A stretch of 16,537 nucleotides of DNA from Methanoregulaceae archaeon (GCA_019695435.1 JACTVF010000012.1:1-16537); one strand, 5' to 3'. Positions 7,409 to 13,316 are shown, counted from the first letter of the stretch. The notes: generated by a model from the letters alone, not told the origin. A program made the numbers and translations.

Positions 7409-7424
7409 GCGGGGGAGTAGTCAC
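7396..7424 (+). repeat. Right-end hairpin of a TnpB element (probable omega RNA 3' end)
   Basis: CCCCCGCC-TTTA-GGCGGGGG (7396-7415) is an 8-bp perfect hairpin followed by AGTAGTCAC. It is the typical right end of TnpB-carrying elements, and the remnant's TAG stop begins in its loop. In studied systems the guide RNA is transcribed through the tnpB 3' end into this hairpin, so an omega RNA roughly within 7205-7424 is expected but not shown. Confidence 0.7.
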
Positions 7425-7433
7425 ACTAGTGAC

Positions 7434-7474
7434 GCAAAAAAAAGGAGCGAGGCTTCCGCTGTCGCCTGAAGGCG
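7434..7474 (+). repeat. Truncated third copy of the leader hairpin unit
   Basis: 41 bases identical to minus-strand 13318-13278: an A8 run, GGAG, outer-stem strand CGAGGC, inner-stem strand CTGTCGCC, loop TGAA and half of the closing strand (GGCG). It breaks off there and IS200/IS605 end sequence follows. Read on the minus strand, the T8 run follows the partial hairpin, so it could act as a weak terminator in the phage transcription direction. Confidence 0.75.
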
Positions 7475-7486
7475 CCTTGTGACACT

Positions 7487-7509
7487 CCGCCACCCCTAAA
7501 GGGGTGCGG
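7487..7509 (-). repeat. Right-end hairpin of the IS200/IS605 element
   Basis: CCGC, one bulged base, ACCCC-TAAA-GGGGT and GCGG form a bulged hairpin. The tnpB TAG stop starts in its loop, and minus-strand GAGTGTCAC follows. It matches the left-end hairpin, as expected for sites recognised by Y1 transposases as single strands, and is also the expected 3' end of the omega RNA. Confidence 0.75.
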
Positions 7510-8731
7510 CTTCTCGGTTCGCTTGGACCAGTTCCCGACCTGGAACCATCCCCGAAGGGGCTGCCCGCCCCATTTCTTTTCCCAGTCTTTCTGCTTCTTC
7601 AATCCTTCCCGCCACCATCAGCCACCTTTTCAGGATGTTGATGGCGGCGTTAATGTCCCTGTGAATCACAAGCCCGCAGAACGGACAGTCGTAAACCCGC
7701 TCATCAAGCCCCTTTCTGACGATTTTCCCGCACCTGCAACATTCCTGGCTCGTTCCCCTCGGCTCGACTGCCTTGATGGCGGAGCCAGCGTTCGCAGCTT
7801 TGCTCCCGAGCCTTTGAAGAAACAGTCCCCAACCAGCGTCCAGGATGTTCTCGGACTTCGCACAAACCTTCTTGCCGTTCTTTTTGTCTTCCACTGCCTT
7901 CCTGATCAACCCCATGATGTCCAAGTCCTCGACAACGATGGGATTGAAGTTCTCGACCAGCATGTTCGCGAGCTTGAAGTGGAAGTCCCTTCTATGACGC
8001 TCGACCTTCAAATGCTTCCTGGCTAATTTTTCTCTTTGTTTCGCTCTTCTCTTCGACGCCCTTTCCTTATTATCCAGCAATCTTTGCTCGTGCTTGACTT
8101 CGTCCAGGGCTTTCTTAAGCAGCCTTGGATTCTTGATCTTCTCGCCGTCGGACAGGACAGCGAAGCTGTTCAAGCCCAAGTCTAGGCCGACGGGATTGTC
8201 CAATTGGCTTGGCTTCGGTTCTGGGACTTCGACTCCAAGGAAGGCGTACCAGCCGTCTGCCTTTCTCTTGACGATACAGGTCTTGATCTCGCCAATGATT
8301 TCGCGATGAAGGTTGATCCTGATTCTGCCTATTTTTGAAAGGGAGAGCCTCTTGCCCTGAAGCCCGAAGCCGTTTCCGTATTCCTTGAACGAAAAGGAGT
8401 TGAAGAAATACTGCCCCTTGAACCTTGGAAAGCCTGGCTTCTCGCCATTCTTGAGTCTCCTGAAGAAAGCTTTGAAGGCAAGATCAAGCCGCTTCAGAGA
8501 CCCTTGAAGGACGTGGACATGGACGTCTTCGAGCCAGGGCTTTTCCTTCCTGAGTTCCTTAAGGTACTTGGACTGGTCATAGAAGCTGGTGGAATACTTG
8601 GCATAGCGATACATGTTGACGCGGTCTTCAAGCCCCCAGTTGTAAACGTAGCGGGCTGCGTCAAGCATGTCGATGAGCCGCTGCTTTTGGCACTTAGTAG
8701 GCTGGAGCTTGAACTCATAGGTCTTGAGCAT
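7496..8731 (-). CDS. tnpB: TnpB RNA-guided nuclease of the IS200/IS605 element
   Basis: 411 aa. The chosen ATG overlaps the tnpA stop (TGATG) and gives the canonical start 'MLKTYEFKLQPTKCQKQ'. The frame is open further upstream, but only through tnpA sequence. RuvC residues are D184 ('VGLDLGLNSFAV'), E268 ('PIVVEDLDIMGL') and D359 ('HRDINAAINIL'). The zinc finger is C331/C334 and C349/C352. 'FPRFKG' and the Lys/Arg-rich helix at 205-250 are standard for the family. The last residues (REAAPL) are encoded by the right-end hairpin itself. It resembles the adjacent plus-strand TnpB only in the core motifs, so the two elements are unrelated insertions rather than duplicates. Confidence 0.94.
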   Translation of the reverse strand: MLKTYEFKLQPTKCQKQRLIDMLDAARYVYNWGLEDRVNMYRYAKYSTSFYDQSKYLKELRKEKPWLEDVHVHVLQGSLKRLDLAFKAFFRRLKNGEKPGFPRFKGQYFFNSFSFKEYGNGFGLQGKRLSLSKIGRIRINLHREIIGEIKTCIVKRKADGWYAFLGVEVPEPKPSQLDNPVGLDLGLNSFAVLSDGEKIKNPRLLKKALDEVKHEQRLLDNKERASKRRAKQREKLARKHLKVERHRRDFHFKLANMLVENFNPIVVEDLDIMGLIRKAVEDKKNGKKVCAKSENILDAGWGLFLQRLGSKAANAGSAIKAVEPRGTSQECCRCGKIVRKGLDERVYDCPFCGLVIHRDINAAINILKRWLMVAGRIEEAERLGKEMGRAAPSGMVPGRELVQANREAAPL

Positions 8732-9120
8732 CAGATGCCTTTTTGCTTTTCGATGTATTTTTGAATCATCTCTTGGGATACATTTCCAGCAGTAGAAGCA
8801 AAATAGGACGATGTCCAGAGGGACGGCAACTTGCACAGTTCTGGGTATTTCTGTCTCAACAGCCTGGATGTACTGCCCTTGCATTGGTTGACCACGAAGG
8901 CCGCATCGTTGGTTGGAAAAGTACGAACGAAGAGATGAACATGGTCTGGTGCGATGGCAAGATTAAGCACCTGCCAGCCATGTTCTTCGCACTTTGTTTC
9001 AATCATGGCCTTCAGGTCCTTGGCTACGTCTCCGACAAGGACTTTCTTGCGACGCTTGGGGCACCAGATGAGATGGTAGATGATTAGGTGAACCCTGTGT
9101 TCGTCCCTTTGATAGTCCAT
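8731..9120 (-). CDS. tnpA: Y1 HUH single-strand transposase TnpA
   Basis: 129 aa. Shows 'YHLIWCPKRRKKVL' at the start, the HUH motif 'PDHVHLFV' (H60, H62) and the catalytic helix 'SQEMIQKYIEKQ' with Y122 as probable nucleophile. Length and motifs fit complete IS200/IS605 TnpA, which excises and inserts single-stranded DNA guided by end hairpins. GGAG lies 8 nt before the ATG, partly inside a small palindrome (CTGTAG-AA-CTACAG on the minus strand, 9145-9132) that could limit translation. The stop overlaps the tnpB start by one base. Confidence 0.94.
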   Translation of the reverse strand: MDYQRDEHRVHLIIYHLIWCPKRRKKVLVGDVAKDLKAMIETKCEEHGWQVLNLAIAPDHVHLFVRTFPTNDAAFVVNQCKGSTSRLLRQKYPELCKLPSLWTSSYFASTAGNVSQEMIQKYIEKQKGI

Positions 9121-9150
9121 GTTTTTGTCTCCTGTAGTTCTACAGTTTAT

Positions 9151-9180
9151 ATTCTACAGGCAGAAACACTAATCCTTCAA
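9151..9180 (-). promoter_or_regulatory. Candidate promoter of IS200/IS605 tnpA
   Basis: Minus-strand TTGAAG (9180-9175) and TAGAAT (9156-9151) are separated by 18 bp, upstream of the tnpA ribosome binding site. Moderate consensus match only. Confidence 0.35.
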
Positions 9181-9192
9181 CAATTCTTCATG

Positions 9193-9238
9193 CGCCGCCT
9201 ATCCGCTGACCCCTAAAGGGGTGCGGCTTGCGGCGGCG
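9193..9238 (-). repeat. Left-end structured hairpin of the IS200/IS605 element
   Basis: Outer stem CGCCGCC/GGCGGCG (9193-9199 with 9232-9238) encloses CCGC-TG-ACCCC-TAAA-GGGGT-GCGG, whose core matches the right-end hairpin. Position and similarity fit the left subterminal palindrome bound by TnpA. Confidence 0.7.
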
Positions 9239-9247
9239 AAAAATCTG

Positions 9248-9883
9248 TCAACTTGGTATCCTCAATTGTACGCTCAAATTGTACGCCCAATTGTTGCCCG
9301 GGTTATTTGCCAGGTCCGTATCGCAATAGACGTAGACGTAGTTCATTCCAATAGCCAAGCGGGAAGCGGGGACGACTATGGATTGCGGAATTATGGCCGC
9401 GGCCTGGGCGGCGGTTTGGGCCACCAAAAACGTGCCCGTTCCCGCAGCAAACCAATCCGCTGCAACCGGGGGATTGGAAACGGCCGGATTGAGATAGTAT
9501 TCGAGATTATACGAGCCTCCGCCTATCTCGGCCCCTAAGGTAAGGACGCCAAAGGGTATTTCCGTGCCCATTGGTATATTTAGGCCAATGATGCTGCGAT
9601 AGCGGTAGTAGTTCCCCGCGGCCAGCCCGGTACCGACTACGACCCCGGTGTAATTGGTCAAGGAAATTATCGGATAGGGAGGATCTTCGTGATTCCCGAA
9701 CGGCGAATCCAGCATCTCCGCAGTGTATGTGGTTATGTCCGCGGACAGGTAGTTCAAGCTGGCCGTCAGGGTTCCCACTCCGAGCAGGGTACAGGCGAGA
9801 GTTGACACGGGCTCGCCAAACTGCCCGCAAGGGCTTTGCCAGACCGATCCGCAGGAGGACTGTTGGGCGTAGGACCAGGCCAT
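9248..9883 (-). CDS. Unrecognised phage structural protein, Cys-containing N-terminus
   Basis: 211 aa. AGGAG lies 6 nt before the ATG, and the previous gene's stop is 9 nt upstream. The N-terminus 'MAWSYAQQSSCGSVWQSPCG' resembles that of the 400-aa fibre gene ('SSWYAEKQSCSHLPSC'), suggesting a shared anchor. The rest is rich in Gly, Ala, Tyr and small residues and looks beta-rich, without signal peptide, coiled coil or collagen triplets. It belongs to the tail or baseplate block by position. Its TGA is followed directly by the IS200/IS605 left end, so the gene is uninterrupted but its downstream link is broken. No function assigned. Confidence 0.75.
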   Translation of the reverse strand: MAWSYAQQSSCGSVWQSPCGQFGEPVSTLACTLLGVGTLTASLNYLSADITTYTAEMLDSPFGNHEDPPYPIISLTNYTGVVVGTGLAAGNYYRYRSIIGLNIPMGTEIPFGVLTLGAEIGGGSYNLEYYLNPAVSNPPVAADWFAAGTGTFLVAQTAAQAAAIIPQSIVVPASRLAIGMNYVYVYCDTDLANNPGNNWAYNLSVQLRIPS

Positions 9884-9892
9884 TGCGGACTC

Positions 9893-10630
9893 CTATGAAA
9901 TGGTTTGGGCGACCCAATGCCTGGCGTCAATATTCAGGTCCACGTAGCTGATTTGAGTGGTTTTCAAGAGGTACGTCGGCAGGGACACCGTGACTTGGGC
10001 CGCAACCGTTCCGCCGAAGTTGAAGGTGGCGATCATGGCGCCGACATTTGGGGCTCGGGCGACTTGCAGCGCTTGGTAGGACACAACTATGTTGGCGTTG
10101 GTGAAGTACATCGGGCTAATTACCTGGGTCTCCGTGGCTGCCGTTCCCGAATATCCCATGTATGGCGCCCGCCTCGCCACCCTGCTGTTTCCATCCTGTG
10201 AATATAGGCTATAGGACGCGGAATATGCGACCGTGGGCGGGCTGCCATAGGCGCCGCTCGCCGTTCCCGGATATATCCACAGGTTGTCGGTAGCGTACCA
10301 CGAATCGGTTAGGACAGTGGGCTTGGATACAACGAAGAGAGTGGGGTTTGCGCTGGCCCATGTTCCCGCCGCCAGGGCCGCTCCGTCCACGTTCGGACTT
10401 TGCTCTATGGGCACGCAAAACAGCCACTGGTCCCATGTTCCCATTACCGTCATGTACCTGGTTGGGACCGATTGCATCCATGGCTGCGGCTCGGGGTAAT
10501 TGGCCTGCGGGCCGTATATGCCGTCCTTCAGCCGGTTTATTGCGTCGCTGATCGCCGTTTGCCTGGACGCGGAGAACCTGTCGCCGATCTGAGTCTGGTT
10601 CAATATGTTTGGCGGCTGAAAATTGTCCAT
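9893..10630 (-). CDS. Unrecognised phage structural protein (245 aa)
   Basis: The ATG at 10630 is two bases after the upstream TAA and gives 'MDNFQPPNILNQTQIGDRFS'; the longer open frame would only add shadow sequence of the preceding gene. Residues 1-40 look helical ('FSASRQTAISDAINRLKDGI'). The remainder is beta-rich with many aromatics and ends 'VDLNIDARHWVAQTIS'. It lies in the run of tail genes after the tape-measure-like gene and precedes the 211-aa gene by 9 nt. Possibly a baseplate or fibre-connector protein, by position only. Confidence 0.75.
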   Translation of the reverse strand: MDNFQPPNILNQTQIGDRFSASRQTAISDAINRLKDGIYGPQANYPEPQPWMQSVPTRYMTVMGTWDQWLFCVPIEQSPNVDGAALAAGTWASANPTLFVVSKPTVLTDSWYATDNLWIYPGTASGAYGSPPTVAYSASYSLYSQDGNSRVARRAPYMGYSGTAATETQVISPMYFTNANIVVSYQALQVARAPNVGAMIATFNFGGTVAAQVTVSLPTYLLKTTQISYVDLNIDARHWVAQTIS

Positions 10631-10632
10631 CG

Positions 10633-11772
10633 TTAAGTCGCCTGGGTGCCGGGCAGGTTCAGGACGCTGCTGAAGTCGCACGTTTGGTACATTTGAAAGA
10701 CAAACGGGTTTGCGTCGGGCGGTATTTGGCCGCCTGAGAGGTATGTTGATCCCTCCGGCGCCGACTCATTCGGAGCCCCGCTGCCATTATTGATCGTGTA
10801 CCACGCCAACGCTTGCCATGGCGACATGCAGCTGGTTCCGATATATGGGCCGACCGTGGCAAGGACGCTGGAGGCAGGAGGGACGTATTCGGCGGAAGTC
10901 GCCGTTCCGCTTCCGCCGTATGGCTGCGGTGGGTATGCGAGCTGCCCGACCTGGAACTCATAGGTGACGCAATAGCTCTGCGATTCGTCAAGGGTGGTAT
11001 TCTCGATTCTCGTGCACAGGGCGCATTGCGCGTTTATGACGCCGATCGAGGGCCATGGGTCGGACAGGTCCCAATAGGATGAATTGACATACCCCACGTA
11101 CTGGTTATTCCTGGGCTGGGTTTCGCGGCGCTGGAACCTGAGCAATACGGTCGGAACCTGGATGGAAGCCGTGACCCGGGTATTGGGCTGCCCGGGGCGG
11201 AACGGAGGCCCCAGGGAGGTGGCGCTTGGGCTTATGTTCACGGCCTGCAATACGCCATTGACGTTCGCCTGGGTTGTGATATTGTAGGAGTTCGTTCCGC
11301 CGCCCGCCCCGGTTCCCCCGCTGCAATACGGGACGACCATGACGTTGCCCGCGATATCGGTGGACGTCTCTATCGTTTGGACGGATGACGATATTATCAG
11401 CAGGGCCAGGGCGCTGTCGTTGTCAGCGTTTGCCTCCTGGGTCAGGCCGTTCATCATCTGATAATCGACCGTGACCCTCGCCTGGGTGGACGTGATGGCC
11501 TTGCATTGGATGACGTCCGCGCAGAAGGCGTTCGTGGTATTCCAGTTGTTGGGAAAAAAGATGGACGGATGCGGGGCCCCGCGCATGGGCAACTGCATCT
11601 CATCGGGGTATTCTTGGGCGACGTTGAAGACCACGTTCCACAGCGTGCTTGTTGGGATCGACATGTCGCAATTGTCAAGGATGAAGGTCCTGCGGCATTT
11701 CGGGCCTTCCTTGGAGTACTCGAAGGTCTGGTCGCCCTCGGTGACCTGTATGTCCGGATAAGTCGTAGGCAT
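10633..11772 (-). CDS. Unrecognised phage structural protein (379 aa)
   Basis: ATG 11772 is chosen because AAGGA stands 9 nt upstream and residues before it merely translate the leader. The protein begins 'MPTTYPDIQVTEGDQTF' and contains several Cys ('FILDNCDM', 'AQCALCTRIE', 'SYCVTYEFQVG'). It is Asn/Thr/Ser/Pro-rich in the middle and looks beta-sheet throughout, with no transmembrane segment. It is the first gene after the tape-measure-like gene, where distal tail or baseplate hub proteins usually lie, but no hub motif is recognised. The 31-nt gap to the upstream gene is occupied by the 33-base repeat that also occurs at 5479-5511. Confidence 0.78.
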   Translation of the reverse strand: MPTTYPDIQVTEGDQTFEYSKEGPKCRRTFILDNCDMSIPTSTLWNVVFNVAQEYPDEMQLPMRGAPHPSIFFPNNWNTTNAFCADVIQCKAITSTQARVTVDYQMMNGLTQEANADNDSALALLIISSSVQTIETSTDIAGNVMVVPYCSGGTGAGGGTNSYNITTQANVNGVLQAVNISPSATSLGPPFRPGQPNTRVTASIQVPTVLLRFQRRETQPRNNQYVGYVNSSYWDLSDPWPSIGVINAQCALCTRIENTTLDESQSYCVTYEFQVGQLAYPPQPYGGSGTATSAEYVPPASSVLATVGPYIGTSCMSPWQALAWYTINNGSGAPNESAPEGSTYLSGGQIPPDANPFVFQMYQTCDFSSVLNLPGTQAT

Positions 11773-11801
11773 TGTAATTAGTCCTTGACTTTCGTGACTT
11801 T
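11769..11801 (-). repeat. 33-base repeat, copy 2 (translation leader)
   Basis: Identical to 5479-5511. Here it fills the whole gap between the tape-measure-like stop and the start of the 379-aa gene and carries that gene's Shine-Dalgarno and ATG. Confidence 0.8.
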
Positions 11802-11803
11802 CA

Positions 11804-12571
11804 CTATGCAACCGCCCTCGGTGGCAATGGGTTATTGTTGTTTCGGTTTACGGCGTCGAGGATCTTATAGAGCACGACGACTTCTTGCGAATGCTGGGCT
11901 TGGAGGGCGCCTCCTGCTATGGCCCCAATGGCGGCATGGCCCGGGCCATGTCCTCCTGCACCGGCGGGCTGTTTATTGGATGTCAATATCGCCTTTTCAA
12001 GAAGGCTTTTTTGGGACTCTGCCTCCTCAAGACGTTCTTTTCCAATCTCCGGAATGACCCCTAATTTTTGCAGGATATATCCCATCCCGGGAATGGGTCC
12101 GGCCACCCCTATGGCCGCATTCGCATAATCCTCCCACGTCGACTTGCCCTTTATGAGCTCGGTATTGACCTCCGCAAGCCGCTTTTTCATGTTCTCCAGG
12201 CTGTTGCTCCTGATGGCGTCCGTGGTCTTGTTGAGCCCCGTTGCGTATGCGTTTATTGCTTCGGTTCCGGCTTCGAACGCACTCTTTGCCGCCAATAGCG
12301 TCCCGACAAAGATGGCTATCGGGCCTAGCCCCGACTCGAAGGCCGCAAAGACGTGATGCACCGCCCCTAGCGATACTCCTGCCGCTTCCCCAATCAAGTG
12401 CAAGTTATTGCGGGACATAAGCAGCGACGCATTGAACTTGTCCATGCCCGCGCCGCTTTTTTTCGCGGCGTCGCCAAACCAATTGACGGTGTTACCGGCC
12501 TTTTGCATGCCCGACGTGAACTCGCTCTGATCGGCCGTCAACAGCAATTCTAATCTGCCTGCGTCAGCCAC
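11804..12571 (-). CDS. Short tape-measure-like tail protein
   Basis: 255 aa from a GTG start (GGGAGG 5 nt upstream) that overlaps the chaperone stop by 8 bases. 'RLELLLTADQSEFTSGMQKA' followed by 'WFGDAAKKSGAG' is the usual opening of tail tape-measure proteins. A hydrophobic stretch (about residues 80-95, 'GPIAIFVGTLLAAKSAF'), helical Lys/Glu-rich segments and a Gly/Ala-rich part ('GAIAGGALQAQ') follow. It sits directly after the G/G-T chaperone pair, exactly where the tape measure is expected. Most tape measures are several times longer, so this is either a short-tailed virion or a reduced relative. It ends cleanly with TAG; no broken continuation is seen downstream. Confidence 0.72.
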   Translation of the reverse strand: MADAGRLELLLTADQSEFTSGMQKAGNTVNWFGDAAKKSGAGMDKFNASLLMSRNNLHLIGEAAGVSLGAVHHVFAAFESGLGPIAIFVGTLLAAKSAFEAGTEAINAYATGLNKTTDAIRSNSLENMKKRLAEVNTELIKGKSTWEDYANAAIGVAGPIPGMGYILQKLGVIPEIGKERLEEAESQKSLLEKAILTSNKQPAGAGGHGPGHAAIGAIAGGALQAQHSQEVVVLYKILDAVNRNNNNPLPPRAVA

Positions 12572-12896
12572 GCTTGCCTCCCGCCATCACCCCGAATCCC
12601 GCAGCGAAGGCCCTGCGCTTGTGTTCGATCTCTTCCTCGGTTATCGGCGTGGGGAACAGCATGTAGTCGCGGGCCTCGGCCAATTCCCTGGATGAATTCT
12701 GCAGCATGATCCTGGCTCCGATCAGGTCGGCAACCTCGTCGCTGGGCGAGCGCAACCCGCCGGGGGCGTAGTAGCCGAAAAAGCTCCGCCATTCCTCGAA
12801 CTGCTCGGCGGTGAGGCAGGTCTTGCACTCGTCTGCCGTCTTAAAGCCCAGTTGCCAACTCACATAAAGCCACGAGAATAGCTCTGAGCTTAAACT
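12564..12896 (-). CDS. Tail assembly chaperone T part, read by -1 frameshift from G
   Basis: After a -1 slip on the A8 run the frame reads SLSSELFSWLYVSWQLGF and continues to TGA 12566-12564, adding 110 aa to the 120 aa of G, for 230 aa in all. A GTG at 12863 could start a separate 99-aa protein, but it lacks a clear Shine-Dalgarno. The T segment has 'LTAEQFEEWRSFFGYYAPGG', then 'SDEVADLIGARIMLQNSS', the layout of phage minor tail protein T / DUF4035-type chaperones ('EF..W..y...PfG', then an Ala-rich helix). In lambda-like phages G and G-T hold the tape measure and recruit major tail protein, which agrees with the gene order here. Confidence 0.75.
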   Translation of the reverse strand, partial: SLSSELFSWLYVSWQLGFKTADECKTCLTAEQFEEWRSFFGYYAPGGLRSPSDEVADLIGARIMLQNSSRELAEARDYMLFPTPITEEEIEHKRRAFAAGFGVMAGGKRG

Positions 12897-13255
12897 TTTT
12901 TTTGGACGGCATCCTTCGCCTCGGCGGTGAAGCAGTTTATGTCGGCCGCCTTCTTAGCCAGCCTGTCCAGCACCAGGCCGTCGATCTCGCCCAGTTCCTC
13001 GGGCTTTTCGAAAATGCTCTTCCCGTCCGCGTCGCAGAGCGTCAGTTGCAGGAGCAGCGGCTGAAGCTTGACGAACGCGACGCTGCCCTGTCCCTTTTCC
13101 TTTTCGTCCGACGCGGCGTAGAGGGCTTCCAAATAAGCGTCCCTTTGGTGCCCATTCATCCTGCGGATGAAAAGGCCGCCGACGCCAAGATCGGCATCGT
13201 TGACGAGTTCGATCTTGCTCTTGACCGCCAATATCTGGTGCTTCAAGCTGCCCAT
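12890..13255 (-). CDS. Tail assembly chaperone G
   Basis: 121 aa, mostly helical and charged: 'MGSLKHQILAVKSKIELVND', 'GGLFIRRMNGHQRDAYLEALY', ending 'EAKDAVQKKV'. The pattern ('vFIRRm.g.eRd.y') and size fit the phage tail assembly chaperone families, and it lies between the major tail gene and the tape-measure-like gene. Its last codons hold the A8 slippery run. No Shine-Dalgarno lies directly before the ATG; AAGGAG is 49 nt upstream, on the far side of a stable two-tier hairpin that would fold it to a 7-nt spacing. G and G-T are not virion components in lambda; by analogy this one acts during tail assembly in the cytoplasm. Confidence 0.8.
   Translation of the reverse strand: MGSLKHQILAVKSKIELVNDADLGVGGLFIRRMNGHQRDAYLEALYAASDEKEKGQGSVAFVKLQPLLLQLTLCDADGKSIFEKPEELGEIDGLVLDRLAKKAADINCFTAEAKDAVQKKV
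12896..12904 (-). promoter_or_regulatory. Probable -1 ribosomal frameshift site
   Basis: Minus-strand codons CAA AAA AAA GTT TAA contain the slippery heptamer A AAA AAA five codons or fewer from the G stop. Slipping back one base reads AGT TTA AGC and joins the T frame with no intervening stop. Shift direction and position match the conserved G/G-T arrangement of long-tailed phages. Confidence 0.75.
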
Positions 13256-13310
13256 AAGTTGACGAGGCGGGGACTGTCGCCTTCAGGCGACAGCGGAAGC
13301 CTCGCTCCTT
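13256..13310 (-). promoter_or_regulatory. Leader B: hairpin-split ribosome binding site
   Basis: On the minus strand AAGGAG (13310-13305) runs straight into outer stem CGAGGC (13304-13299), then TTCCG, inner stem CTGTCGCC (13293-13286), loop TGAA, GGCGACAG (13281-13274), TCCCC, outer stem GCCTCG (13268-13263), TCAACTT and ATG 13255. Stems of 6 and 8 bp flank a 5x5 internal loop. Folding reduces the SD-to-ATG distance from 49 to 7 nt, an optimal spacing. Same architecture as leader A with different stem sequences. Confidence 0.68.
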
Positions 13311-13316
13311 TTTTTT
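13263..13316 (+). terminator. Terminator-like hairpin in plus orientation
   Basis: The same two-tier hairpin read on the plus strand is followed by CTCC and eight T (13309-13316), the form of an intrinsic terminator. No plus-strand gene precedes it, so it could only stop antisense transcription; the minus-strand role as leader B may be the real one. Confidence 0.4.

Larger units (their letters stand above)
5512..7424 (+). mobile_element. IS607-type element with appended TnpB remnant (boundaries approximate)
   Basis: Contains serine-recombinase tnpA, tnpB and a terminal hairpin in the usual order. The left limit is taken as 5512, where the 33-base phage repeat stops. The right limit is taken as 7424, after the hairpin and 'AGTAGTCAC'. 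The IS607 element proper may end near 7204-7222, with the rest derived from another TnpB-carrying element. IS607 elements make no target duplication, so the ends cannot be fixed without the empty site. Confidence 0.65.
7479..9247 (-). mobile_element. IS200/IS605-type element
   Basis: A tnpA-tnpB pair is flanked by near-identical subterminal hairpins: 21 bases are shared between 7492-7512 and 9209-9229. The right end finishes GTGTCAC (minus, 7485-7479). The left end abuts TTGAC (minus, 9250-9246), which overlaps the TGA of the upstream phage gene; TTGAC is proposed as the retained target. Exact ends to within a few bases are inferred. Everything looks intact, so the element may be mobile. Confidence 0.8.

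Noticed and set aside
9232..9257. Plus-strand words after the IS200/IS605 left end (CGAAAAATCT, TCAACTT) resemble the spacers of leaders A and B
   Set aside because: The matches are under 10 bases, AT-rich and partly inside the coding end of the 211-aa gene; chance is sufficient.
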